Part shown: one piece after another, positions 34,087 through 42,692 of the stretch
How positions within the stretch are numbered: the first letter of the stretch is position 1
How the letters are laid out: each line of letters begins with the position of its first letter
Assembly: GCF_900116375.1 (NCBI RefSeq)
Contig: NZ_UETB01000003.1
Location: 1 to 64,000, forward strand
Reading direction: 5' to 3'
DNA length: 64,000 nucleotides
From: Georgenia satyanarayanai
GTDB taxonomy: Bacteria > Actinomycetota > Actinomycetes > Actinomycetales > Actinomycetaceae
Translations under genes and position numbers: made by a program
The notes under the pieces: generated by a model
Seen by the model: only the letters and a program-made list of their open reading frames with translations
Database searches by the model: none
Told to the model about the DNA's origin: nothing

Positions 34087-36038
34087 CGGCTCTCCTCCAG
34101 CGCCGGTGCGAGCGGGAGCAGGGCCTCGACGACGGTGCCCCCGCCCGGCGGCCCGTCGATCCGCAGCGACCCGCCCAGCTCCTCGGCCCGCTCGCGCATC
34201 GCGTGCGTGCCCACGCCCGCGGGCGCCCCGGGTGAGCGGCCGCCACCGCCGTCACGGCACACCACCCGCAGGCCCGCGCCGTCCACCCCGACCTCGACGT
34301 CGCAGCCGCCGGCGCCGCTGTGCCGGGCGGCGTTGAGGACGGCCTCGGCGGCGATGCCGTAGGCCGCGGCGGCCACGGGCGCGGGCAGGGCGCCCGGCAC
34401 GTCGGCGTGCAGCCGCACCGTGAAGCCGCTCTCGGCGTGCCGGGTGACGAGCTCGCGCAGCGCCGGCTCCAGGCCGAGCTCCTCGAGCACCGGCGGCAGG
34501 AGGGTCCGCGCGACGACGCGCACGTCCTCGACCCGCCGGTCCAGCTCCTCCTGGAGCGCGGCAAGCATCGTCCGCGCCGCCTCGGGGTCCGCCCCCACGA
34601 GGTTGGCGACGCCGCTGAGGCCCAGGCGCAGCCCGGCGAGGGACGGGCCCAGACCGTCGTGCAGCTCGCGGCGGATGACCTGCCGCTCCTGCAGCCGGGC
34701 GCGGGTGAGCCGCTCGCGCGTGCGGGCGAGCTCGTCGGCGGTGCGCCGCAGCAGCAGCCCGGCCGCGACGACGGCGGACAGCTCGTCCAGCGCCCGACGC
34801 GTGCGCCCGTCCAGCACCTCCCCCGGCCGCGCCGTGACGAGGAGGGTGCCGACCGGCCCGCCCGCGGCCGCGAGGGGCAGCGCGGTGGGCTCCGCCGTCG
34901 CCGTCCCCGCCGTCGCGAGGACCGTCCCGTCCTCCCCGCGCGCGGCCACCGACTCCAGCCGCAGGGCCGTGCGCACGCTCTCGACGAGGGAGTCCAGGAG
35001 CCGGCCGTCGGCGCGGCCGAGCTCCCCGCCCATGCGGGCCGCCACCCGCGAGGGGTCCCCCGCGGCCCCGTAGACGAGGCGGTGGACCCGCGGCTCGAGC
35101 CACAGCCGGCTCGGCTGGACCGCGACGACGACGGCGGCCGCCGCGAGCGTCTGCGCCCACCCCTCCCCCGGCACCACCCCGCTGAGCAGGACGGTGGCCA
35201 GAAGGTAGGTCGCGGACAGCCCGACCGTGAGCGCCCCGGCGAGCACGGTGCGGCTCACCGCGACCTCGATGCCCCACAGCCGCTGGCGCAGGACGACGGC
35301 GAGCACCGCCGCGGGGAAGAGCGCCTGGCTGACGAGGTGGAGCGCCGGGGTCAGCCACAGCGGCACCCACCCGAGCGGCAGCAGGAGCGGGACGAAGGAG
35401 ACGGCCAGGACCAGCGTCCCGAGCGCGAGCCAGCCCAGCCCCACGGCGTCGGGAGCGGGGGCACGCCGCCGCCGCCGCTCGACGCCGGCCGCCGTCACCA
35501 GCCCCCACACGACCGCCGCACCGAGGCTGACGGAGAAGGCGGTGTAGTGCAGGCCCACGGACAGGACGGCGGTGGTGACCGCGATCGTGGCGCCGACCGT
35601 CGGGCCCCACCACGGCGCGTCGGCCGGGCGCTGCCGCACGAGCCACGGGACGACGAGGAACAGGCCGAGCGTCCCCGGCACCCACGCCCAGGAGAAGGCG
35701 GAGGCGAAGGGCTCGGGACTCAGGCCGCGGGCGGTGGCGAGCACCCGCCAGCCGCCCGCGGCGGCGGACAGGCCGCCTCCGAGAGCCGCGACGGCGAGGA
35801 GGTAGCCGACGACGTGCCGCCGCCGGGACAGCACGAGCGCGGAGGTGAGCCCGTAGACGAGGGCGACCGTGGCGTCGACGACGAGGAAGAGGGCGTCCTC
35901 GCCGAGGACGGGCCGAGCAGCGACGAACATCGCCGTGCCCGCCACCCCGAGGAGCGCCGCCGCGCCGCCGAGGGCAACGCCGGGGACCTCGGACGCGAGC
36001 CGTCCGAGGTCCGGGCGCACAGCCACCGTGCGGGGCAT
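34083..36038 (-). CDS. Sensor histidine kinase (HisKA_3/NarX type)
   Basis: 651 residues. The N-terminal 300 residues carry about nine membrane helices. A GAF-like segment follows (about 320-440), then HisKA_3 with the phospho-His in RRELHDGLGPSLAGLRLGLSG, and HATPase_c with N box EAVLNAARHSGA and G box GVGTHAMRERAEELGG. The many-helix input region suggests sensing of a membrane or hydrophobic stimulus. The ATG at 36038 is chosen because the first helix follows directly. A TACAGT box lies 6 nt upstream, so the transcript may be leaderless. It is coupled to the response regulator by a 4-bp overlap. Confidence 0.9.
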   Translation of the reverse strand: MPRTVAVRPDLGRLASEVPGVALGGAAALLGVAGTAMFVAARPVLGEDALFLVVDATVALVYGLTSALVLSRRRHVVGYLLAVAALGGGLSAAAGGWRVLATARGLSPEPFASAFSWAWVPGTLGLFLVVPWLVRQRPADAPWWGPTVGATIAVTTAVLSVGLHYTAFSVSLGAAVVWGLVTAAGVERRRRRAPAPDAVGLGWLALGTLVLAVSFVPLLLPLGWVPLWLTPALHLVSQALFPAAVLAVVLRQRLWGIEVAVSRTVLAGALTVGLSATYLLATVLLSGVVPGEGWAQTLAAAAVVVAVQPSRLWLEPRVHRLVYGAAGDPSRVAARMGGELGRADGRLLDSLVESVRTALRLESVAARGEDGTVLATAGTATAEPTALPLAAAGGPVGTLLVTARPGEVLDGRTRRALDELSAVVAAGLLLRRTADELARTRERLTRARLQERQVIRRELHDGLGPSLAGLRLGLSGVANLVGADPEAARTMLAALQEELDRRVEDVRVVARTLLPPVLEELGLEPALRELVTRHAESGFTVRLHADVPGALPAPVAAAAYGIAAEAVLNAARHSGAGGCDVEVGVDGAGLRVVCRDGGGGRSPGAPAGVGTHAMRERAEELGGSLRIDGPPGGGTVVEALLPLAPALEESR

Positions 36039-36067
36039 GGCTGAACTGTAGGGCTGCGAGGCGCGTG

Positions 36068-36751
36068 TCAGGAGCGGTTCCGCAGCATCGCGACGGCGAG
36101 GACGAGCAGCAGCAGCGGGCCGACGAAGCCGGCCATGTACTGCAGGGGCGAGACGCCCAGCAGGAGGGTGAGCCCGCCGAGCGCCAGGCTCGCAACGCCG
36201 AGGCCGCGGCCCGCGGCGCCGTGGCGCAGTGCGGCGACCCCGACGGCGAGACCGCTGACCCCGGCCGTCACCCACAGCCAGGAGATGGTCGCGACCCAGT
36301 GGGAGTAGAAGGAGGCGTCGCTGGGGACGAGCATCTCCGGGGTGAGGAAGCCGAAGATGAACTCGGTGTTGAGCCCGGAGCCGAGGACGAGCACGGCCGA
36401 GAGGACGACGAGCCCGAGCATCGCGACGAGCCCGTGGAGGGAGCCGGCCGGGGTGCGACCGGTCAGCCGCCGGTGCAGCCCGGCGGCGAAGGGCAGGAGG
36501 AGGACGGCGGCGAGGACCGTCGTCACGTGGAAGCCGAGGAGCTGGGGCACCACGGTCGCGTAGTGCGCGACGACGGCCTCGGGGGTGAGCACGGAGTCGG
36601 TCGGGTAGGGCGGCGAGACGGCGAGGGAGAACCAGATGCCGGCGGCGCCCGTGAGGGCGGCGCCCACGCCGGACAGGGCCCAGGCTCGGCCGGCGGGTGC
36701 AGGGCGGGTCGGCTGGGTGGTGCTCGTCTCGCTGGTGACCGTGGTGGACAC
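36068..36751 (-). CDS. Six-helix membrane protein, hypothetical
   Basis: 227 residues, GTG start with GAGGAGG 7 nt upstream. About six hydrophobic helices: WALSGVGAALTGAAGIWFSLAV, LLGFHVTTVLAAVLLLPFAAGL, LVAMLGLVVLSAVLVLGSGL, WVATISWLWVTAGVSGLAVGV, LGVASLALGGLTLLLGVSPL and GFVGPLLLLVLAVAML. The loop GLNTEFIFGFLTPEMLVPSDASFYSHW lies outside or between helices 3 and 4. I recognise no characterised family. It lies 29 bp upstream of the histidine-kinase gene in the same direction and may be co-transcribed. Confidence 0.75.
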   Translation of the reverse strand: MSTTVTSETSTTQPTRPAPAGRAWALSGVGAALTGAAGIWFSLAVSPPYPTDSVLTPEAVVAHYATVVPQLLGFHVTTVLAAVLLLPFAAGLHRRLTGRTPAGSLHGLVAMLGLVVLSAVLVLGSGLNTEFIFGFLTPEMLVPSDASFYSHWVATISWLWVTAGVSGLAVGVAALRHGAAGRGLGVASLALGGLTLLLGVSPLQYMAGFVGPLLLLVLAVAMLRNRS

Positions 36752-37032
36752 GGGGGAACCTCCTCGAACCCGCGACCTCCGGCGGCCACCATGACCGCTC
36801 CGCGCGGGCTCGGGGAGTACGTTCCGGCGCCCGGCGTCCCGGGCGACAGGGGCGTGTGTCCCGTTCTTCCGGGCGGTTGCTGGCGGGACCGGGGCGGCGG
36901 GTGAACGGCCGGCGTCCGGCCGACGGATGAGAGGTGTCTCATGCGCCCGTCACCGGGGCCTCACGTGCGTCGGGTCGACTGTCTGCCATGCCGCGGACCA
37001 GGTCCCCGGTGCGACGCAGAAGGGGGACCCTC
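36752..37032. other. Divergent control region before glycosyltransferase operon
   Basis: 281 bp between a minus-strand membrane-protein gene and the plus-strand glycosyltransferase operon. It contains the palindrome at 36927-36942 and several G/C hairpins. I found no convincing -35/-10 pair for the operon. An in-frame ATG at 36934 would lengthen the first glycosyltransferase by 33 basic residues but lacks a ribosome site. Confidence 0.5.
36927..36942. promoter_or_regulatory. Palindrome ATGAGA-N4-TCTCAT
   Basis: Perfect 6-bp arms with a 4-nt centre (GGTG), about 90 bp upstream of the glycosyltransferase operon start. It is a possible operator for a dimeric regulator, with no partner identified. 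Confidence 0.4.
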
Positions 37033-38253
37033 ATGACCACGACGACCACCAGGCCCGCCGGCCCGGCCGGCCCGCACCGGGGCACGGACCCACAAGGCCG
37101 GCGCCTGCGCGTGGCGCTGTACTCCCACGACGCCCTCGGTCTCGGTCACGTCCGCCGCAACCTCGCCATCGCCCGCGCGCTCACCACCCTCGGCCCGGCG
37201 CCGGACGTCCTCCTCCTCACCGGTGCCCCCGAGGCGGTCACCGCGCAGCGGCCCGCGCACTGCGACCTCGTCTCGCTGCCCGCGCTCGCCAAGGACGCCA
37301 CGGGCGCCTACTCCGCCCGCCACCTCTCGGTCGACGAGGCGCACATCCGGCACATGCGGCGGGCCGTCCTCACCGCGGCGCTGTCCTCCTTCCGGCCCGA
37401 CGTCCTCGTCGTCGACAAGCACCCCCGCGGCTTCCTCGGCGAGCTCGAGCCCGCCCTCGCCCTGCTCCGCGCCGCCGGCACCCGCATCGTCCTGGGTCTG
37501 CGTGACGTCCTCGACGACGCCGTCACCTCCCGCCGCGAGTGGGACGCCGACCGCGGTGCCCAGGCGCTGCGCCGCTGGTACGACCAGGTGTGGGTCTACG
37601 GTGACCGCGCCGTCCACGACCTCACCGCCGAGCTCGACCTGCCCGCCGCGCGCACCGTCCACACCGGCTACCTCGCCACCGGCCGCCAGGGCGGGCCGGC
37701 CGTCACCGAGGTCGACAACCCCTACGTCCTGGCGATGGTCGGCGGCGGCTCCGACGGTGCCCACCTCGCCGAGGCCTTCGTCCGCACCACCATGCCGGCC
37801 GGCCACCACGGCGTCCTCGTCACCGGCCCGCAGATGCCTGCCGACGACGTCCGCCGGGTCACCGAGATCGCCGCCCACCGCACCGACCTCACCGTCCGCA
37901 CCTTCGTCGAGGACGCCGAGGCGCTCATCGGCGGCGCCGCCGCCGTCGTCTCGATGGGCGGGTACAACACGGTGTGCGAGGCGCTCGCCCTCGGCGTCCG
38001 GCTCCTCGTCGTGCCCCGCGTGCGCCCCCGCCAGGAGCAGCTGGTGCGCGCCCGCCTGCTCACCGCCGTCGGCGTCCTCGACCACCTGCCGCCCGAGCGG
38101 CTCACCTCGCCCGCCCTCGAACGGTGGCTCGCGCGGGCCGTCACCGCCCAACCCGACGCCCCCGAGGACGTCGTCGACCTCGGCGGGCTCACCCGGCTCC
38201 CCCACCTGCTCACCAGCCTCGTTGCCACGAAGGAGGAGACCGATGTCGCCTGA
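37033..38253 (+). CDS. MurG-like predicted glycosyltransferase
   Basis: 406 residues with a GT-B fold. The N-terminal domain opens RVALYSHDALGLGHVRRNLAIARAL, the signature of the COG4671 'predicted glycosyltransferase' group. The donor domain has AMVGGGSDGAHLAEAF, VRTFVEDAEALIGGAAAVVSMGGYNTVCEALALGVRLLVVPRVRPRQEQLVRA, closely like the MurG/GT28 nucleotide-sugar site. The ATG at 37033 follows AAGGGGGA at good spacing. First of six genes read as one unit, overlapping the next by 11 bp. Donor and acceptor are not predictable. Confidence 0.87.
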   Translation: MTTTTTRPAGPAGPHRGTDPQGRRLRVALYSHDALGLGHVRRNLAIARALTTLGPAPDVLLLTGAPEAVTAQRPAHCDLVSLPALAKDATGAYSARHLSVDEAHIRHMRRAVLTAALSSFRPDVLVVDKHPRGFLGELEPALALLRAAGTRIVLGLRDVLDDAVTSRREWDADRGAQALRRWYDQVWVYGDRAVHDLTAELDLPAARTVHTGYLATGRQGGPAVTEVDNPYVLAMVGGGSDGAHLAEAFVRTTMPAGHHGVLVTGPQMPADDVRRVTEIAAHRTDLTVRTFVEDAEALIGGAAAVVSMGGYNTVCEALALGVRLLVVPRVRPRQEQLVRARLLTAVGVLDHLPPERLTSPALERWLARAVTAQPDAPEDVVDLGGLTRLPHLLTSLVATKEETDVA

Positions 38254-39586
38254 GCGGATGGGCTACGTGCTCAAGATGTACCCCCGGTTCTCCGAGACCT
38301 TCATCGTCTCCGAGCTCCTCGGCCGCGAGGCGCGCGGCGCGGACCTCGAGGTGTTCTCCCTGCGCCCGCCGGTGGACCCGCGCTTCCACAGCGCGCTCGC
38401 CGAGGTGCGCGCGCCGGTCACCTACGTGCCCCGGGCCCGCAAGGCCGAGGAGCTGTGGGACGCGCTGCGGGCCGCCGCGCCGGAGCTGCCGCTGCTCCAC
38501 CGCGCGCTGCCCGACCTCCTCGCCGCCGACGCCTCCGACGCCGGCCAGGCGCTCGAGCTCGCCGTCATGGTCGTGCGCCGCGGGATCACCCACCTGCACG
38601 CGCACTTCGCCTCGCTCGCGACGACGGTCGCGCGGCTCACCTCGCTGCTCACCGGCGTGCCGTACTCCTTCACCGCGCACGCCAAGGACATCTTCCACTC
38701 CTCGGTGGACCCCGCGGACCTGGCCCGCAAGATCGCCGGCGCCCACCACGTGGTGACGATCAGCGACTACAACGCGCGCCACCTGCGCAGCACCTACCCC
38801 GAGGCGGTGGCCGCCACGCGCCTGCACCGCATCTACAACGGGCTGGGCCTCACCGACTTCCCCTTCACGCACCGGGCGGACGACGACGGCGGCACGGACG
38901 TCGTCGCCGTCGGTCGCCTCGTGGAGAAGAAGGGCTTCGACGTCCTCCTCGACGCCGTCGCCCACCTGCGCGAGCGGGGCCGCCCGCTGCGCTGCCGGAT
39001 CGTCGGCGGCGGGGAGAAGGAGGCCGAGCTGCGGGCGCAGGTCGCGGCGCTCGGGCTCGAGGGGCTCGTCGAGCTCACCGGTCCGCTGCCCCAGCACGAG
39101 GTCCGCGCGCACGTGGCGGCGGCGGGCGTGTTCGCCGCGCCCTGCGTCGTCGGCTCCGACGGCAACGCCGACGGCCTGCCGACCGTGCTCCTCGAGGCGA
39201 TGGCGCTGGGCACACCGTGCGTGTCGACCGACGTCACCGGCATCACCGAGGCGGTGCGGCACGGGGAGACCGGGCTGGAGGTGGCGCAGCACGACCCGGT
39301 CGGGCTGGCCGAGGCGATCGTCCGCCTGCTCGACGACGCGTCGCTGCGGTCCCGCCTCACCCGTGCCGCCCGCGCGCTCGTCGAGCGCGAGTTCGACACC
39401 CGCCGCCAGGTCGAGGCCCTCGAGAAGGCCGTCCGCGCCGGGAACAACTCAGCGCTCGGCGACAGAGTGGCCACACCCGCCGACAGCGCACTTGCCGCCG
39501 ACAGCGCACTTGCCGCCGACAGCGCACTTGCCGCCGACAGCGCACTTGTCGCCGACAGCCGGATTCGTCCGGAGGGGGTGCGCTGA
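38243..39586 (+). CDS. GT4 glycosyltransferase with ADSALA repeats
   Basis: 447 residues. GT-B/GT4 landmarks: YVLKMYPRFSETFIVSELL, HLHAHFASLATTVARLTSLLTGVPYSFTAHAKDIF, YNGLGLTDFPF, VAVGRLVEKKGFDVLLDAVA and the donor Glu region SDGNADGLPTVLLEAMALGTPCVSTD. The last 45 residues depart from the family and consist mainly of four ADSALA repeats encoded by an 18-bp tandem array. Strong AGGAGGAG site at 38232-38239. The stop overlaps the next start by one base (TGATG). As a WcaK/WcaL-like colanic-type transferase it should extend a lipid- or protein-linked glycan, but this is family-level inference. Confidence 0.88.
   Translation: MSPERMGYVLKMYPRFSETFIVSELLGREARGADLEVFSLRPPVDPRFHSALAEVRAPVTYVPRARKAEELWDALRAAAPELPLLHRALPDLLAADASDAGQALELAVMVVRRGITHLHAHFASLATTVARLTSLLTGVPYSFTAHAKDIFHSSVDPADLARKIAGAHHVVTISDYNARHLRSTYPEAVAATRLHRIYNGLGLTDFPFTHRADDDGGTDVVAVGRLVEKKGFDVLLDAVAHLRERGRPLRCRIVGGGEKEAELRAQVAALGLEGLVELTGPLPQHEVRAHVAAAGVFAAPCVVGSDGNADGLPTVLLEAMALGTPCVSTDVTGITEAVRHGETGLEVAQHDPVGLAEAIVRLLDDASLRSRLTRAARALVEREFDTRRQVEALEKAVRAGNNSALGDRVATPADSALAADSALAADSALAADSALVADSRIRPEGVR
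39479..39560. repeat. 18-bp tandem repeat, 4.5 copies
   Basis: Unit GCCGACAGCGCACTTGCC at 39479-39496, 39497-39514 and 39515-39532, a one-base variant at 39533-39550, and a partial copy to 39560. In frame within the end of the GT4 gene, each unit encodes ADSALA. The preceding stretch (39456-39472) holds a looser relative of the unit. Confidence 0.95.
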
Positions 39587-40869
39587 TGCGGATCGCCTAC
39601 GTCTGCGCCGACCCCGGCATCCCGGTCTTCGGGACGAAGGGAGCCTCTGTCCACGTCCAGGAGGTCGTACGGGTCCTGCTCGAGGCCGGCCACGCCGTCG
39701 ACCTCTTCTGCCGCCGCACCGGCGGGGAGCCGTGGCCCGCCGCCGCGGCCGCCCGCGCCGAGGGCCGGCTCACCGTCCACGAGCTCGGGCGCATCCGCGG
39801 TGAGGACGTCGCCGACCGGGAGCGCCGCGCCATGGCCGCCGACGGCGACATGCTCCGCGCCGTCACCGCCGGCGGGCCCTTCGACGCCGTCTACGAGCGC
39901 TACTCGCTGTGGAGCACCGCCGGTACCACCTACGCCCGCGAGCGCGGGGTGCCCGCCGTCCTCGAGGTCAACGCGCCGCTGCCGGCCGAGCAGGCCCGCC
40001 ACCGCGGGCTCGTCCACGCGGACGAGGCCCACGCCGTCGTCCGCCGCGCCGCCACCGGCGCGAGCGCCGTCGTCTGCGTCTCCGAGCCGGTCGCCGCCTG
40101 GGTGCGGGACCTGGCTCCCGGGGCCGCCGTCGTCGTCGAGGCCAACGGTGTGGACGTCACCCGCATCCGCCCGGCGGCCGGCCGGCCGGACCGGCCCTTC
40201 ACCGTCGGCTTCGTCGGCACGCTCAAGCCGTGGCACGGGACCGAGACGGTGCTCGAGGCGCACGCCCTGCTGCGACGCTCGGTGCCGGACGCCCGGCTGC
40301 TGCTCGTCGGGGACGGCCCGCAGGCGGAGGCGCTGCGACAGCAGGCGCGCACGCTCGGGACCGCCGGCGCCGTCGAGGCGACCGGCGCCGTCGCCCCCGT
40401 CGACGTGCCCACGCTGCTGCACCGGATGGACGTCGCGACCGCGCCCTACCCGGCCGCGGGCGAGGGGTACTTCTCCCCGCTCAAGGCCTACGAGTACATG
40501 GCGGCGGGGCTGCCCGTCGTCGCCTCCGCCGTCGGGCAGCTGCCGGGGGTCGTCGAGCACGGTCGTACCGGGTTCCTCGTGCCGGGCTCGGACCCGACGG
40601 CGCTGGCCGGGACGCTCGGCATGCTCGCCGGTGACCGGAGGTTGCGGGCGCAGGTCGGGCGGGCGGCGCGAGAGCACGTGGCGTCCGGACACACCTGGAC
40701 GCACGTCGTCGAGCGCTCCCTCGCGGCCGCGGGCCTGCGGCTGAGAGTCGGCAGCTCGGCTCTCGGCGACAACTCCACTGTCGGCGACAACTCCACTCTC
40801 GGCGACAACTCCACTGTCGGTGACAAGCCCGGTGTCGGCGAGCGGGAGCGCGTGGGGGTGGGCAGCTGA
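39586..40869 (+). CDS. GT4 glycosyltransferase with GDNST repeats
   Basis: 427 residues. Opens RIAYVCADPGIPVFGTKGASVHVQEVVRVLLEAGHAVDLFC, then YERYSLWSTAGTTYAR, VVEANGVDVTRIRP, VGFVGTLKPWHGTETVLEAHALL, and the donor site GEGYFSPLKAYEYMAAGLPVVASAVGQLPGVVEHG, all typical of GT4. The last 35 residues are (L/V)GDNST repeats encoded by a second 18-bp tandem array. TGATG junctions join it to both neighbours. The adjacent exporter suggests it works on the same glycoconjugate. Confidence 0.88.
   Translation: MRIAYVCADPGIPVFGTKGASVHVQEVVRVLLEAGHAVDLFCRRTGGEPWPAAAAARAEGRLTVHELGRIRGEDVADRERRAMAADGDMLRAVTAGGPFDAVYERYSLWSTAGTTYARERGVPAVLEVNAPLPAEQARHRGLVHADEAHAVVRRAATGASAVVCVSEPVAAWVRDLAPGAAVVVEANGVDVTRIRPAAGRPDRPFTVGFVGTLKPWHGTETVLEAHALLRRSVPDARLLLVGDGPQAEALRQQARTLGTAGAVEATGAVAPVDVPTLLHRMDVATAPYPAAGEGYFSPLKAYEYMAAGLPVVASAVGQLPGVVEHGRTGFLVPGSDPTALAGTLGMLAGDRRLRAQVGRAAREHVASGHTWTHVVERSLAAAGLRLRVGSSALGDNSTVGDNSTLGDNSTVGDKPGVGERERVGVGS
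40763..40834. repeat. 18-bp tandem repeat, four copies
   Basis: Unit TCGGCGACAACTCCACTG at 40763-40780, a one-base variant at 40781-40798, an exact copy at 40799-40816 and a diverged copy at 40817-40834. In frame at the end of the glycosyltransferase gene. Same period and same GACA core as the array at 39479. Confidence 0.95.
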
Positions 40870-42692
40870 TGGCCTCCCCCAAGCCCACCGCGGAGCTGCG
40901 CTCGATCGTGCCCTCGCTCCGGCGGATCTGGACGTTCCTGCGGCCCCACCTGCGGCCGCACCGCAAGGTCGTCGCCGGCGGCTTCGTCGCGCTCTTCGCC
41001 GAGGTGGCCTTCCGGCTCCTCGAGCCGTGGCCGCTGAAGTTCGTCATCGACGCCGTCATCGCGCCCGGCGCCGCGCAGGACCCGGGCCTGGTCACGCTGC
41101 TCGTGTGGGCGGCGCTCGCCGTCGTCGCCGTCACGGGCCTGCGCGCCCTGTCGGCCTACCTCATGACGGTGCTCTTCGCGCTCGCCGGCACCCGCGCGAT
41201 GACCTCGGTCCGCGCGCAGGTCTACTCCCACGTCCTGCGGCTGTCGCTGCGCTTCCACAGCTCCGCGCGCGGGGGCGACCTCATCACCCGGCTCGTCACC
41301 GACGTCGGGCGGCTGCGCGACGTCGCCGTCACCGCCGCGATGCCGCTCATCGGCAACGTCGTCACCCTCCTCGCGATGGTCACGGTCATGGTCGTCCTCG
41401 ACTGGCGGCTCGCGCTCGTCGTCGTCGGCGCGTTCCCGCTGTTCGCGCTGTCCTCCTCCCGCTCCACCCGCAGGATCACCTCCGCCTCGCGCCAGCAGCG
41501 GCGCCGCGAGGGCGACCTCGCCGGCGCGGCCGGGGAGTCGCTCGGCGCGATCAAGGTGGTCCAGGCGTACTCGCTGGCCGACCGGCTCGAGTCGAGCTTC
41601 GCGGCGTCGAACGCCAAGGAGCTCAAGGAGGGCGTGCGGGCCACCCGCCTCTCCGCGGCGCTCGAGCGCAAGACCGACCTCCTCGTGGGGGTGGCCACCG
41701 GCATCGTCCTCCTCGTCGGCGGCTGGTCGGTGGTGCAGGGGCGGCTCACGCCCGGTGAGCTCGTCGTGTTCGTCCAGTACCTCAAGAGCGCCTTCAAGCC
41801 GATGCGGGACCTGGCGAAGTACACCGGGCGCATCGCCAAGGCCGCCGCCTCCGGCGAGCGGATCCTCGACATCATGCACACCGAGCAGGACGTCACCGAC
41901 TCCGCCAAGGCCTACACGATCAAGCGGCTGGCCGGGGAGATCCGCCTCGAGCACGTCACCGCCTCCTACACCGGGACCGACCGCGCCCTGGACGACGTGT
42001 CGCTGCGCATCCTGCCCGGCACGAAGGTCGCCGTCGTCGGGCACTCAGGCTCCGGCAAGTCCACGCTCGCCGGCCTCCTGCTGCGGCTGCAGGACCCGGT
42101 GCGCGGTGCGGTCAAGCTCGACGGCCACGACCTGCGCGACGTCACCCTCGACTCGCTGCGCGCCCACGTGGCCGTCGTCCTGCAGGAGTCGGTCCTCTTC
42201 CACGGCACGATCGCCGAGAACATCGAGATGGGCCGGCCCGGTGCCACCCCGGAGGAGGTCGAGGCCGCCGCCCGCGCCGCCAACGCCCACGAGTTCGTCT
42301 CCCGCCTGCCCGAGGGCTACGAGACGGTGGTGGGCGAGCGGGGCGACACCCTCTCCGGCGGGCAGCGCCAGCGCGTGGCCATCGCCCGGGCCATGCTGCG
42401 CGACGCGGCCGTCATCATCCTCGACGAGGCCACCACCGGGCTGGACCCGAGGAGCTCCGCGGAGGTCTTCCAGGCCGTCGACCGGCTCGCGGCCGGCCGC
42501 ACCACCGTGGTCATCACCCACACCCTGGCCGACGCGCTGGGCTGCGACGAGGTGATCGTCCTGGACCGCGGCCGGGTCGTCGAGCACGGCCGGCCCGCCG
42601 AGCTCATGGCCACGCCGGGCTCGCGCCTCGCGCTGCTCGCCCCCGAGCGGCACCAGCGGCCCACCGTCGTCCGCGACCGGAGGAGCGCCTGA
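40869..42692 (+). CDS. ABC exporter, fused permease-ATPase (type IV)
   Basis: 607 residues. The N-terminal six-helix ABC_membrane domain (about 30-330) contains [24 protein letters not shown]. The C-terminal NBD has Walker [10 protein letters not shown], the Q loop in [17 protein letters not shown], signature LSGGQRQR, Walker [14 protein letters not shown] and switch His in VITHT. It is a half-transporter expected to dimerise, of the MsbA/lipid-glycoconjugate or peptide exporter type. Flanked by glycosyltransferases and APH-fold kinases, it probably moves their product across the membrane. Coupled by TGATG at both ends. Confidence 0.92.
   Translation: MASPKPTAELRSIVPSLRRIWTFLRPHLRPHRKVVAGGFVALFAEVAFRLLEPWPLKFVIDAVIAPGAAQDPGLVTLLVWAALAVVAVTGLRALSAYLMTVLFALAGTRAMTSVRAQVYSHVLRLSLRFHSSARGGDLITRLVTDVGRLRDVAVTAAMPLIGNVVTLLAMVTVMVVLDWRLALVVVGAFPLFALSSSRSTRRITSASRQQRRREGDLAGAAGESLGAIKVVQAYSLADRLESSFAASNAKELKEGVRATRLSAALERKTDLLVGVATGIVLLVGGWSVVQGRLTPGELVVFVQYLKSAFKPMRDLAKYTGRIAKAAASGERILDIMHTEQDVTDSAKAYTIKRLAGEIRLEHVTASYTGTDRALDDVSLRILPGTKVAVVGHSGSGKSTLAGLLLRLQDPVRGAVKLDGHDLRDVTLDSLRAHVAVVLQESVLFHGTIAENIEMGRPGATPEEVEAAARAANAHEFVSRLPEGYETVVGERGDTLSGGQRQRVAIARAMLRDAAVIILDEATTGLDPRSSAEVFQAVDRLAAGRTTVVITHTLADALGCDEVIVLDRGRVVEHGRPAELMATPGSRLALLAPERHQRPTVVRDRRSA

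Noticed and set aside
39479-39560. CRISPR array
   Set aside because: The 18-bp units are directly adjacent with no spacers and are in coding frame. No cas genes are nearby.
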